Below, in pieces: positions 1-7,201 of a stretch of DNA of 26,961 bases. The notes beneath the pieces are model-generated. The model was not told where the DNA came from and searched no databases. It saw only the letters and a list, made by a program, of their open reading frames with translations. Each line of letters opens with the position of its first letter. Within the stretch, counting starts at the first letter, position 1. The DNA is from Bacteroidales bacterium (GTDB lineage: Bacteria; Bacteroidota; Bacteroidia; Bacteroidales; UBA3663): NCBI GenBank assembly GCA_016293065.1, contig JAEDEY010000021.1, positions 1 to 26,961 on the forward strand, read 5' to 3'. Made by a program: the position numbers and the translations under genes.

Positions 1-992
1 ATGACCTCACGGATAGTGCCATCGGCATTGAAGAAGAGAGAGTCGCAGCAAACAGAGCGGTTCTTGTCGAACGATGGCGAATAGTCGTTGTGATGATAGA
101 AGAGATACCACTGTCCACCGTATTCGACTATCGAATGGTGGTTGGTCCAACATCCAGTTGGCGACTCCTTCATGATGAGGCCTTTATATTCGAACGGACC
201 ATAAGGACTGTCGCTCATCGCATAGGCTAACGTCTCGGTGTGATTGTCGAGAGGCTTGCCATCAGGACCTGGGTCACCAGCCTTGCCGCGCACCCAAGGA
301 TAGGTAAGATAATACTTGCCATTGCGAGTGAATGCAAATGGACCTTCCTTGAAACCCTCAGGCAGGCCAGCAGCCACATCGACACCCACGCGGGTGAAAG
401 TGCGATCGCCAAACTTCACTTCCTGAGAAGGCACACTGTCGCCGAGACCAGAAAAGTCGTCCTTGATCTGTGCGCACATCAGTCCGCCTCCTCCCCAATA
501 AATATAATACTTGCCATCGTAGCCTTTGATGACACATGGGTCGATGCCCGAAATGCCTTCGATGTTCTTCTCGCGTGCCACAAAAGGACCCTCTGGCTTA
601 TCAGCTACAGCAACACCTACGCCGAAACCACGACCATCCTTGACATTGGCAGGAAAGAAGAAATAGTATTTCCCATCTTTCTCAATACAGTCAGGAGCCC
701 ACATCGAATATGACTCAGGATTGCCCCAAGGCACATCCTTCTGATCCAGAATCACACCGAGATCCTGGTAAGTGCACAAATCGGTGGTCGAATAGACATG
801 ATAGTCGGCCATGCAGAACCATTTGCGTTCAGGCTCCACCGGACTTATGATGTCGTGAGAAGGATAGACATAAAGTTTTCCATTGAAAACACGTGCAGTT
901 GGATCAGCAGAATAGATGCCCTTGATAACAGGGTTCTGTGCAAGAGCAGCTATGCTAACCATCATACTAAAAGTAATTAGGATTTTCTTCAT
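1..992 (-). CDS. Secreted glycoside hydrolase family 43 enzyme (beta-xylosidase/arabinofuranosidase type), partial
   Basis: This is the N-terminal 330 residues of a gene whose 3' end lies beyond the window's left edge. It opens with a signal peptide (MKKILITFSMMVSIAALAQ, cleavage near Q19/N20), so the enzyme is exported. The five-bladed GH43 propeller is recognisable from its three acidic positions: the base Asp30 in SADPTARVF, the pKa-modulating Asp in SGIDPCV, and the acid Glu in FKEGPFAF. The blade motif WTNHHSIVEYGGQWYLFYHH is also typical. GH43 enzymes act on arabinose- or xylose-containing plant glycans; the substrate cannot be told from sequence. The reading frame is intact to base 1. 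The start at 992 is the only one giving a signal peptide. A consensus promoter sits about 200 bases upstream, leaving a long leader with a strong hairpin. Family is confident; subfamily and substrate are not. Confidence 0.9.
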   Translation of the reverse strand, partial: MKKILITFSMMVSIAALAQNPVIKGIYSADPTARVFNGKLYVYPSHDIISPVEPERKWFCMADYHVYSTTDLCTYQDLGVILDQKDVPWGNPESYSMWAPDCIEKDGKYYFFFPANVKDGRGFGVGVAVADKPEGPFVAREKNIEGISGIDPCVIKGYDGKYYIYWGGGGLMCAQIKDDFSGLGDSVPSQEVKFGDRTFTRVGVDVAAGLPEGFKEGPFAFTRNGKYYLTYPWVRGKAGDPGPDGKPLDNHTETLAYAMSDSPYGPFEYKGLIMKESPTGCWTNHHSIVEYGGQWYLFYHHNDYSPSFDKNRSVCCDSLFFNADGTIREV

Positions 993-1039
993 ATTCTTAA
1001 AATTAAAGTAATGTTTTCTGATTTCTTAACTTAAGCTAC

Positions 1040-1069
1040 CGCCGGTCATTTCATAAAAAATGACCGGCG
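1040..1069 (-). promoter_or_regulatory. 12-bp perfect hairpin in the GH43 leader
   Basis: Bases 1040-1051 (CGCCGGTCATTT) pair perfectly with 1058-1069 around a 6-base loop. AGCT at 1034-1037 and 1073-1076 can add four pairs across an internal loop. It lies about 50 bases upstream of the GH43 start and downstream of its predicted promoter, so it would be in the mRNA leader. No U-tract follows on either strand, which argues against a simple intrinsic terminator. It could be a stabilising or regulatory leader structure. Confidence 0.6.
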
Positions 1070-1152
1070 AAAAGCTCATCATTCTGTGTAATTCAAAACG
1101 TCATAACTACGTTGTATAGGCATCGGATTCTAAGATTATAAACCAAAGTGTA

Positions 1153-1191
1153 TATTTTAAGGTATCGTGTTATGGTTATGTATTTTAAGGT
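1153..1191. repeat. Two direct repeats of TATTTTAAGGT (1153-1163 and 1181-1191)
   Basis: Two identical 11-base copies lie 28 bases apart, start to start. They sit just downstream of the -7 box of the predicted GH43 promoter, across the expected transcription start. The placement would suit a regulator's half-sites, but no regulator is identified here. Confidence 0.5.
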
Positions 1192-1194
1192 TTG

Positions 1195-1225
1195 CAAAGG
1201 TAAGTCTTTTTTTTATCATTGCAAA
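1195..1225 (-). promoter_or_regulatory. Bacteroidota-type promoter for the GH43 gene
   Basis: On the minus strand, TTTG (1225-1222) is followed after 19 bases by TACCTTTG (1202-1195). This matches the -33 TTTG / -7 TAnnTTTG consensus exactly. Transcription would start near 1188, giving a leader of about 195 bases. Confidence 0.75.
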
Positions 1226-1307
1226 TATTTTGATAAAAAAATCAACAATACAATCTATTGCACATGACATTTTATGCATCTTTTTCATTTTTCGAGCTAT
1301 TTTTTAT

Positions 1308-1320
1308 CGACAAAATGTCG
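1308..1320. repeat. Inverted repeat CGACA-AAA-TGTCG upstream of htpG
   Basis: A perfect 5-3-5 inverted repeat lies just upstream of the htpG -7 box. With one bulged base, TTTA (1303-1306) and TAAA (1321-1324) extend it by four pairs. Its position is compatible with an operator, but no known repressor site is recognised. Confidence 0.35.
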
Positions 1321-1346
1321 TAAATTAAATAGTGGCACAGATTTTG

Positions 1347-1354
1347 TATATTTG
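1347..1354 (+). promoter_or_regulatory. Probable -7 element for htpG
   Basis: TATATTTG matches TAnnTTTG 46 bases before the htpG ATG. No good TTTG is found at the expected -33 distance, so the call is tentative. The start would be near 1361. Confidence 0.5.
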
Positions 1355-1400
1355 AGAAATGTATAAAAACAATAGTAATACATTATTAAAATATATAATT

Positions 1401-3470
1401 ATGGCACAGAAAACAGGTTCAATCAACGTAACCTCCGAGAACATCTTCCCGGTGATTAAGAAGTTTCTTTATAGCGACCACGAGATTTTCCTTCGTGAGC
1501 TTGTAAGCAACGCAGTAGATGCAACACAGAAGCTTAAGACTCTTGCCCGTGCAGGAGAGTTCCAGGGCGACACCGACAATCTGAAAGTCAATATCGCTGT
1601 AGATCCTGAAGCAGGCACACTCACTGTGAGCGACCAGGGTATCGGCATGACTGCCGAGGAGATAGACAAATTCATCAACCAGATTGCATTCTCGGGCGCA
1701 ACTGAATTCCTCGACAAATATAAGAAGGATGGCGCAAGCATAATCGGACATTTCGGTCTCGGCTTCTATTCTGCTTTTATGGTAGCAAAGCGTGTAGTGA
1801 TCCGCTCAAAGTCATACAAGGATGAGCCAGCAACAGAATGGAGCTGCGAGGGCAACCCAGACTTCACAATGGATGACTGCGACAAAACAGAGCGCGGTAC
1901 CGACATCATCCTCTATCTCGATGATGACAATAAGGAGAACATGTCGAAGAAGTCGACCATCGAAGGCTTGCTCAAGAAATATTGCAAGTACCTGCCAGTA
2001 CCTGTGATCTTCGGCAAGAAGACCGAATGGAAGGACGGCAAGGAAGTGGATACCGAGGAGGACAACCAGATCAACGAGACTACTCCACTTTGGACACGTC
2101 AGCCTGCTGACCTTAAGGACGACGACTATCTCAAGTTCTATCACGACCTCTACCCAATGAGTCCTGATCCACTCTTCTGGATTCACCTCAACGTCGATTT
2201 CCCATTCCACCTCACAGGTGTACTTTACTTCCCAAAGATCGAAAACAATGAGTTCCATCGAGACAAGATCCAGCTCTTCTGCAATCAGGTCTTCGTCACC
2301 GATCAGGTAGAAGGCGTAGTGCCTGAATTCATGATGCTGCTTCATGGTGTCATCGACTCACCAGATATCCCATTGAACGTGAGTCGCAGCTATCTCCAGA
2401 GCGACCAGAACGTCAAGAAGATCAGCGGCTATATCACCCGCAAGGTTGCCGACCGCCTTCAGGAAATCTTCAATGACGACCGCAAGAAGTATGAAGAGAA
2501 GTGGGACGATCTCAAGATATTCATCGAATATGGCATGTTGTCGGACGAGAAATTCTACGACAAGGCTGTCAACTTCTGCCTTGTCAAGAACACCGAGGGA
2601 TTCTACTATACTCTCGACGAGTACCGCAAGCTCACAGAGGGCAACCAGACCGACAAGGACGGACAGCTCTGCTATCTGTATTCAAACGACAAGGTTGCAC
2701 AATACTCATATATCGAAGCAGCTAAGGCAAAGGGCTACGACGTACTTGAGATGAACGGACAGCTTGACACTCCATTCATGAACCAGCAGGAGCAGAAACA
2801 GGAGAAGTGCCACTTCAGCCGCATCGATGCCGACACACTCTCGAACCTCATCCGCAAGGCAGATGCCAAGAAGGTTGAATTCAGCGAGTCTGAGCGCCGT
2901 GAAAACAATGTACTCTTCAGCTCACAGATTCCTGAGTGCAAGGGCACCGACGGCAAGGTAGTTGAGTGGACTGTCGATTTCCAGGCAATGGACGAGAACG
3001 ATAAGCCTGTGATGATAGCCCAGAACGAGTGGATGCGCCGAATGAAAGAGATGAGCCGCATGCAGCCTGGCATGAACTACTACGGCATGATGCCAGAGTC
3101 GTACAACCTCATCGTCAACACCGAGCACCCTGTCATCAAACGCATTCTTACCAATGCCCACGCTGCAGTAGATGCAGACCTTCTCGCTATCGTTGATGAC
3201 ATCAAGAGCAAGGAGGATCAGATCCACCCACTCGAAGACGAGAAGTATAAGGCAAAAGCCGGCGAATTTGCTACCGACAAGCAGGAGCTCCTCACCTCAC
3301 TCCAGAACGACGTGACAGAGCTCAAGGCCAAAGAGACTGAGGCAATGAAGAACTACGGCAAAGATGACAAGGCACTGCGCCAGCTCATCGACCTTGCACT
3401 GCTCGAAGGCGGAATGCTCAAGGGCGAGGCTCTCGCCACATTCATCAAGCGTTCGACTGAAATGCTTTAA
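1401..3470 (+). CDS. htpG: Chaperone HtpG (bacterial Hsp90)
   Basis: A 689-residue Hsp90 family chaperone, an ATP-driven cytosolic homodimer that remodels client proteins. The N-terminal GHKL ATPase is clear: FLRELVSNAVDATQK with ATP/Mg-binding Asn37, DQGIGM, and the lid glycine motif GHFGLGFYSAF. The middle-domain motif PLNVSRSYLQSDQ carries the arginine expected to contact ATP phosphate. A C-terminal dimerisation region follows. The start at 1401 (MAQKTGSINV) is preferred over the in-frame ATG at 1359, because the latter would add 14 residues not typical of the family and would sit on the likely transcription start. The gene is monocistronic and ends at a strong terminator. Length is normal for Bacteroidota, which have a longer HtpG than E. 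coli. Confidence 0.97.
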   Translation: MAQKTGSINVTSENIFPVIKKFLYSDHEIFLRELVSNAVDATQKLKTLARAGEFQGDTDNLKVNIAVDPEAGTLTVSDQGIGMTAEEIDKFINQIAFSGATEFLDKYKKDGASIIGHFGLGFYSAFMVAKRVVIRSKSYKDEPATEWSCEGNPDFTMDDCDKTERGTDIILYLDDDNKENMSKKSTIEGLLKKYCKYLPVPVIFGKKTEWKDGKEVDTEEDNQINETTPLWTRQPADLKDDDYLKFYHDLYPMSPDPLFWIHLNVDFPFHLTGVLYFPKIENNEFHRDKIQLFCNQVFVTDQVEGVVPEFMMLLHGVIDSPDIPLNVSRSYLQSDQNVKKISGYITRKVADRLQEIFNDDRKKYEEKWDDLKIFIEYGMLSDEKFYDKAVNFCLVKNTEGFYYTLDEYRKLTEGNQTDKDGQLCYLYSNDKVAQYSYIEAAKAKGYDVLEMNGQLDTPFMNQQEQKQEKCHFSRIDADTLSNLIRKADAKKVEFSESERRENNVLFSSQIPECKGTDGKVVEWTVDFQAMDENDKPVMIAQNEWMRRMKEMSRMQPGMNYYGMMPESYNLIVNTEHPVIKRILTNAHAAVDADLLAIVDDIKSKEDQIHPLEDEKYKAKAGEFATDKQELLTSLQNDVTELKAKETEAMKNYGKDDKALRQLIDLALLEGGMLKGEALATFIKRSTEML

Positions 3471-3491
3471 TCGATACCTAATAATTTGGCA

Positions 3492-3540
3492 ATAAAACAA
3501 ATACCCCCGCCAGATTTCTTGGCGGGGGTATTTGTTTTAT
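3492..3540. terminator. Bidirectional terminator between htpG and the HAD gene
   Basis: Bases 3492-3511 pair perfectly with 3521-3540 (20 bp; an extra A-T closes the loop to 7). The stem has a GC core (CCCCCGCC) flanked by A-rich and T-rich arms, so U-runs follow the core on both strands. It separates two convergent genes and would stop both. Confidence 0.92.
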
Positions 3541-3571
3541 CATAAAGCCGTTTGTGGCTTAGAATCATGAA

Positions 3572-4333
3572 TTAAAGGATGTCATATAGTTGCAAGAGAC
3601 TTGATACGCTTGGCTCATAGTCAATATCCTTGTCTTTAGGATTCCAGCTTGAGCCCTTGATCCAAATGCCCTTGCATCCGAGCTCAATAGCAGGAGCGAT
3701 ATCCTTGCGGAAGTTATCACCGATGGCATAGATCTCTTCAGGAGGGAAGCCGAGCTTGTCGATAGCCAACCGGAATATGGCAGGATCGGGCTTGCGCACA
3801 CCAACTAAAGCAGAATCGATGACATGGCGGAAGCATCGTATCAGTCCAAAATCCTGAAGCACAGCACTCAGATTGCCATAGAAATTGCTGACCAAAGCGC
3901 AATCATACTTCTCGCAAAAATGCTCGATGATAGGAGCAGCCTCCATAGTGCAACGGCGGGCATAATCATAACAATGACCAGCAATGACATCGGCAAAATG
4001 CGACGTTAGGTCTTCAAGTCCTTCCAAGATAGGCATCTCTCCTTCTGAAAAGACTCTAAGTGTAGTCTTGAGAATATCTTCGCTCAGAGCTCCCTGCTGG
4101 AGAAGGAATGTGAGCTGGATGCCGACACGAGCCTGCATTAGTTCATAGAAATTGTATTCGGGCTGAATCGCAGGAGTAAAAGCCAAGAAACGTTCAGTAT
4201 ATATATAAGCTTCACGGAACTGTTCCTTGGTCACCGGCAGAGAGCAGAGACAATAGCCCTCCCAGATGACTTCCGACCAATGCTTACCATTGCTATCGAT
4301 AGTAGCACCATAATCAATAATTATTCCTTTCAT
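3572..4333 (-). CDS. HAD-superfamily hydrolase with DxGxT nucleophile motif
   Basis: A 253-residue cytosolic HAD-fold protein. Motif I is IIIDYGATID: nucleophile Asp7 is present, but the +2 position, usually an acid/base Asp, is Gly9. Motif II is LVSNFYGN (Ser), motif III is VRKPDPAIF (Lys), and motif IV is AIGDNFRKD (metal Asp residues). A helical cap (about residues 15-120) makes it a C1-cap type. Loss of the +2 Asp is known in phosphonatase-like HADs, so a simple phosphomonoesterase role is not assured. It is the last gene of a three-gene cassette: its ATG overlaps the stop of the CDP-alcohol phosphotransferase (ATGA), implying translational coupling. In that context it may remove phosphate from a precursor or product. 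Substrate unknown. Confidence 0.85.
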   Translation of the reverse strand: MKGIIIDYGATIDSNGKHWSEVIWEGYCLCSLPVTKEQFREAYIYTERFLAFTPAIQPEYNFYELMQARVGIQLTFLLQQGALSEDILKTTLRVFSEGEMPILEGLEDLTSHFADVIAGHCYDYARRCTMEAAPIIEHFCEKYDCALVSNFYGNLSAVLQDFGLIRCFRHVIDSALVGVRKPDPAIFRLAIDKLGFPPEEIYAIGDNFRKDIAPAIELGCKGIWIKGSSWNPKDKDIDYEPSVSSLLQLYDIL

Positions 4334-5244
4334 ATATTTATATTTTTATATATAGTCTTGCAAATGTGCTCATGTCGTATGACCATATAGAGCATGATGA
4401 CATTGAACACCGACAACTCGCAGATAAGATAAAGCCAGGGGCGCTGAACGAGTATCGACACGAAGAGCGTGATTGCTCTCCAATTATAGGTCAGCACGTT
4501 GGTCCACTTCATAAGAGGCAACGTGGCATGACCAACGAGCTCACAGATCGTAGGGCTAAGAGACTCGCCAGACTGCAGGCGAAGGCAGACACGGAGACGT
4601 GTCATCTGCGGGTTGAAAGTCTCCTGAACCTTGGTATAGTGCCAATAGAACCAGAGAGACAACTTGCGCACAGGTTCTGCCTTGAACGATATGCTTCTGT
4701 AGTCGTGAGCTACCGACTCAGAATCATCGAGTTCACTTCCACCCTTCCCATTGACAAAGAAGAGATGGAACTGGCGGTAATGATCGGCCATAGCTGCCTG
4801 AATAGCATGGCTGACTGCAGCTCCGATGGTGAGGGTCCATATGCCAATACCCCACTCAGGATAAAAGCGAAGAGCAATACAAAGATATATAGAAGCGAAC
4901 CAGATGTCGCTCGACACGCCATCAAGAATACGCCCAAGAGTGGAATAGCTTTTGGTCATCCTTGCCAACTGACCATCGGCACTGTCGCAAACATCGGCCA
5001 AGACAAGTAGCAGAAAACCGATAAGGTTGAGCTTCAGGCTGGCAGGAAACATGAGCAAGCCACTGGCTATGCCCAGCACGATGCCTGCAGTGGTGATGGC
5101 ATTGGGCGTGAGATTCAGGCGCTCACCCAACAACGCCACCAAGAAACCGATGGGACGATAGAACCAGAGGTCGATAGTCTCTTCGGTATCGCTATGTTTC
5201 AAGGTCGAGAAGTATCGTTCTCGCAATTGCTTCAGATGCTTCAT
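4330..5244 (-). CDS. CDP-alcohol phosphatidyltransferase family membrane enzyme
   Basis: A 304-residue integral membrane protein. Enzymes of this family displace CMP from a CDP-alcohol with a second alcohol, as in phospholipid and inositol-phosphate diester synthesis. The signature reads D87-SA-D90-G-QL-A-R95, eight residues, G104-RIL-D108. The last Asp, normally four residues after D108, is Ser112, with an Asp at 113 instead. Several hydrophobic spans follow (about residues 50-85 and 113-145, plus two near the C-terminus). The start at 5244 (MKHLKQL) is preferred because it leaves a normal short amphipathic lead; an ATG at 5283 is possible. It overlaps the upstream nucleotidyltransferase gene by 53 bases and the downstream HAD gene by 4. 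The neighbouring nucleotidyltransferase probably supplies its CDP-linked substrate. The lipid or polyol substrate is unknown. Confidence 0.87.
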   Translation of the reverse strand: MKHLKQLRERYFSTLKHSDTEETIDLWFYRPIGFLVALLGERLNLTPNAITTAGIVLGIASGLLMFPASLKLNLIGFLLLVLADVCDSADGQLARMTKSYSTLGRILDGVSSDIWFASIYLCIALRFYPEWGIGIWTLTIGAAVSHAIQAAMADHYRQFHLFFVNGKGGSELDDSESVAHDYRSISFKAEPVRKLSLWFYWHYTKVQETFNPQMTRLRVCLRLQSGESLSPTICELVGHATLPLMKWTNVLTYNWRAITLFVSILVQRPWLYLICELSVFNVIMLYMVIRHEHICKTIYKNINI

Positions 5245-6775
5245 GCTGACAAACTGAAAAACTTGGCCAATCGTTGACGTCAATAATATACATGTTACCC
5301 TCAGAATCGACTATGATATCCACACCGAATACCTTCAAGCCGAGCGTCGTGGCAATCGTGACAATCATAGAGCGCAGATCCTGCTCGTCGAAGTAATGAC
5401 GAGACAAGGCATCGTTGTGCATTTCGTGTCCGAAACAGCCATAATCATGCTCCTTAGGATAGAACCACCGTAACAATTGTACGCAACACTTACTATCGAC
5501 CACGGCATAGACCTTGAGAAGGTCGCCATGCAAATGACGAGTGACCACTATATCGCTAACCTTCTGGGATATAAAGTCATCGATAGCACTATCGGCATCG
5601 GCAAGGTTGGAGACATAACGCACATCGTCGTGGTGCCTACCATCAAGCCTCATGACTTTGACCCACCCTGGCAACAGACTCATAGCATGAGGATGCTGGC
5701 TGAAATGCTGTCCAGAGACTGAATCAAAAGAGCAGAACGGCGGGACAAGGAGTCCCACGGCCTGCAAAGCAGTCATCGTGAGCGTACGGCTGGTCGAAAT
5801 GAGGCTGATGCCTTTTGGGCTATTGACAGAAACAATGCCCGAATCGGCTATCATACTCAGGCTCTCTGGACATCGACACATACCTGCCACCAACGAAAAC
5901 TGCCCTACGATTGCCGCCGACAACTCATGTTCGCCCACCATAGAGACTTCTGTCTCGGGAGCAAGGCTCATACATTTATCGAGAGTAAGCTGCAGTATGG
6001 TGAAGTCGGGATCGATATTGCAAGGAGAATATTCGTGAGCACGAGACACAAAAAGTATTCTTTGCCTAAGAAACGCTTCAGCCTTGACAATATCGGCTGC
6101 ATGATCGACATCCATAATCTTGGGGAACACCCAAGGCTCAATGTCGAGACCTGCATCGATGAGCGCACGCTGGAAATTGCGCATTCGGAATACCCCATCG
6201 CGGATGCATTGAGACAAGACTGGAAAAGCCTTAGCCGTCTTGAGACAATAGATGCCACCCGAGACAAACGGATAATGTCCATCGTCGTGAAAGCCAACTA
6301 TGCGGGAGCCATCGGTCTCGACATATAGAGGCTTCTCGTCATCGACAAACGGAGTGACGGCAAAACAACCGTCGTGACATTCGAGATACTCGGCATGAGC
6401 AATGAACTCTGCGAACTGCTCTTCCCGGAAAATGGTATCTACAGTCGTTACACACACCGTGCCAGCATCGATGACTTTAGACAAACAATATAAACTATGC
6501 ATGGAACTTGGAGTAGCCTCGGATATGACAGAAAATCTGGGAATGCCAAGAGACTGAAGATGGGCGGAATCCGACCATATATCAAGAAAAGTCTTGACTT
6601 CAGACATTCCTGGATTGACAATTACGCTTATTGACTCGGCCTTGTTTCGGGCAAAAATCCCCAATAAGCGCCCAATCATTGGCACACCATTGATGGGAAC
6701 CAAAGGCTTGGGGACGAAGACTCCATCGGACACCAATCTGGACCCATCGCCTGCTGCTATTATCGCATAATGCAT
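5192..6775 (-). CDS. Nucleotidyltransferase-ATP-grasp fusion protein
   Basis: A 527-residue cytosolic two-domain protein. Residues 1 to about 235 form a nucleotidyltransferase: MHYAIIAAGDGSRL with the G-x-G-x-R loop, PKPLVPINGVPMI, and the metal-binding Asp113 in TTVDTIF. Such domains couple NTP and a phosphorylated alcohol or sugar to give an NDP derivative. Residues about 240-527 look like an ATP-grasp ligase, with a lysine-bearing strand WVKVMRL and the metal-binding end VFGVDIIVDSEG...IIDVNDWPSFS (Asp486, Asp499, Asn501). ATP-grasp enzymes join a carboxylate to an amine, thiol or similar group through an acyl phosphate. The start at 6775 is chosen because the nucleotide-binding strand begins there; an upstream in-frame ATG adds 33 residues across the promoter. 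First gene of the cassette. The fusion suggests that one head group is both nucleotide-activated and ligated. Product unknown. Confidence 0.85.
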   Translation of the reverse strand: MHYAIIAAGDGSRLVSDGVFVPKPLVPINGVPMIGRLLGIFARNKAESISVIVNPGMSEVKTFLDIWSDSAHLQSLGIPRFSVISEATPSSMHSLYCLSKVIDAGTVCVTTVDTIFREEQFAEFIAHAEYLECHDGCFAVTPFVDDEKPLYVETDGSRIVGFHDDGHYPFVSGGIYCLKTAKAFPVLSQCIRDGVFRMRNFQRALIDAGLDIEPWVFPKIMDVDHAADIVKAEAFLRQRILFVSRAHEYSPCNIDPDFTILQLTLDKCMSLAPETEVSMVGEHELSAAIVGQFSLVAGMCRCPESLSMIADSGIVSVNSPKGISLISTSRTLTMTALQAVGLLVPPFCSFDSVSGQHFSQHPHAMSLLPGWVKVMRLDGRHHDDVRYVSNLADADSAIDDFISQKVSDIVVTRHLHGDLLKVYAVVDSKCCVQLLRWFYPKEHDYGCFGHEMHNDALSRHYFDEQDLRSMIVTIATTLGLKVFGVDIIVDSEGNMYIIDVNDWPSFSVCQHEASEAIARTILLDLET

Positions 6776-6812
6776 AAGATTATTTGTTATTATACGAGAT
6801 GCTTTATCGCCA

Positions 6813-6820
6813 CAAAGATA
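6813..6820 (-). promoter_or_regulatory. -7 element for the nucleotidyltransferase cassette
   Basis: On the minus strand, 6820-6813 reads TATCTTTG, an exact TAnnTTTG match 38 bases before the ATG. The -33 element is weak: TTTCG at 6847-6843 instead of TTTG. Confidence 0.6.
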
Positions 6821-6945
6821 TAATATTTTTAAATAATTCACACGAAAAATGATTAAAAACGTACAAAAAAACATAAATCGTAAAAAAAAACACAGTTAAA
6901 AACAATAATTTCTCATTTTTTTACATATAATTAAGAATTTTTATT

Positions 6946-6953
6946 GATATTTG
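6946..6953 (+). promoter_or_regulatory. Weak -7 element for the histone-like gene
   Basis: GATATTTG differs from TAnnTTTG at one base and lies 49 bases before the ATG at 7003. A T-rich run lies at the -33 distance, but no TTTG. Confidence 0.35.
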
Positions 6954-7002
6954 CAGTGAACATTTCGTTCAAATTATTATTAATCTATAAACAGTACCAC
7001 AG

Positions 7003-7179
7003 ATGGAAGAATTAGTTAAGCAAATCGATGCCCTCTATGCAGAGTTCAAAAAGGACGCAGAAGCTCAGATTGTAAAAGGAAACAAAGCTGCAGGTCTTCG
7101 TGCTCGTAAGGGTGCTCTTGCTATTTCTGGTCTCATGAAAGAATTCCGAAAAGTATCAAATGAATCGACCAAAGCCTAA
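7003..7179 (+). CDS. Histone H1/Hc1-like small basic protein
   Basis: A 58-residue Lys/Arg-rich protein (MEELVKQIDALYAEF...KKDAEAQIVKGNKAAGLRARK...LMKEFRKVS). It has the pattern of the small Bacteroidota proteins assigned to the Hc1/histone H1-like family: an acidic amphipathic start, a central GNKAAGLRARK basic patch, and a C-terminal EFRKVS helix. The likely role is binding DNA and shaping the nucleoid, by analogy with chlamydial Hc1; direct function in Bacteroidota is not established. The ATG at 7003 is the only sensible start, and coding ends at TAA 7177-7179. A good intrinsic terminator follows within 25 bases, so it is probably a highly expressed monocistronic gene. It is shorter than common ORF cutoffs and easily missed. 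Confidence 0.88.
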   Translation: MEELVKQIDALYAEFKKDAEAQIVKGNKAAGLRARKGALAISGLMKEFRKVSNESTKA

Positions 7180-7201
7180 GCATCGCATTATCGGAGGAAT
7201 T

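Larger units (their letters stand above)
993..1400. other. 408-bp divergent intergenic region between the GH43 gene and htpG
   Basis: No coding sequence of substance is visible. The region holds a 12-bp hairpin, two 11-bp direct repeats and a minus-strand promoter serving the GH43 gene, then AT-rich sequence, a short inverted repeat and a plus-strand -7 element serving htpG. Each is listed separately. Confidence 0.8.

Noticed and set aside
240..713. 157-codon plus-strand frame
   Set aside because: It is antisense to the GH43 gene, whose frame, signal peptide and catalytic motifs are clear. The translation resembles no family.
1..992. Frameshifted or broken GH43 gene
   Set aside because: The frame stays open to the first base of the window. 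The gene is cut only by the window edge.
1040..1069. Intrinsic terminator
   Set aside because: The stem is strong, but no U-tract follows on either strand, and it lies within the leader of the downstream gene.
1812..2345. 177-codon minus-strand frame
   Set aside because: It lies wholly antisense inside htpG and has a biased, Val/Glu/Leu-rich composition typical of a shadow frame.
4366..5010. 214-codon plus-strand frame
   Set aside because: It is antisense to the CDP-alcohol phosphotransferase gene, which has the family signature.
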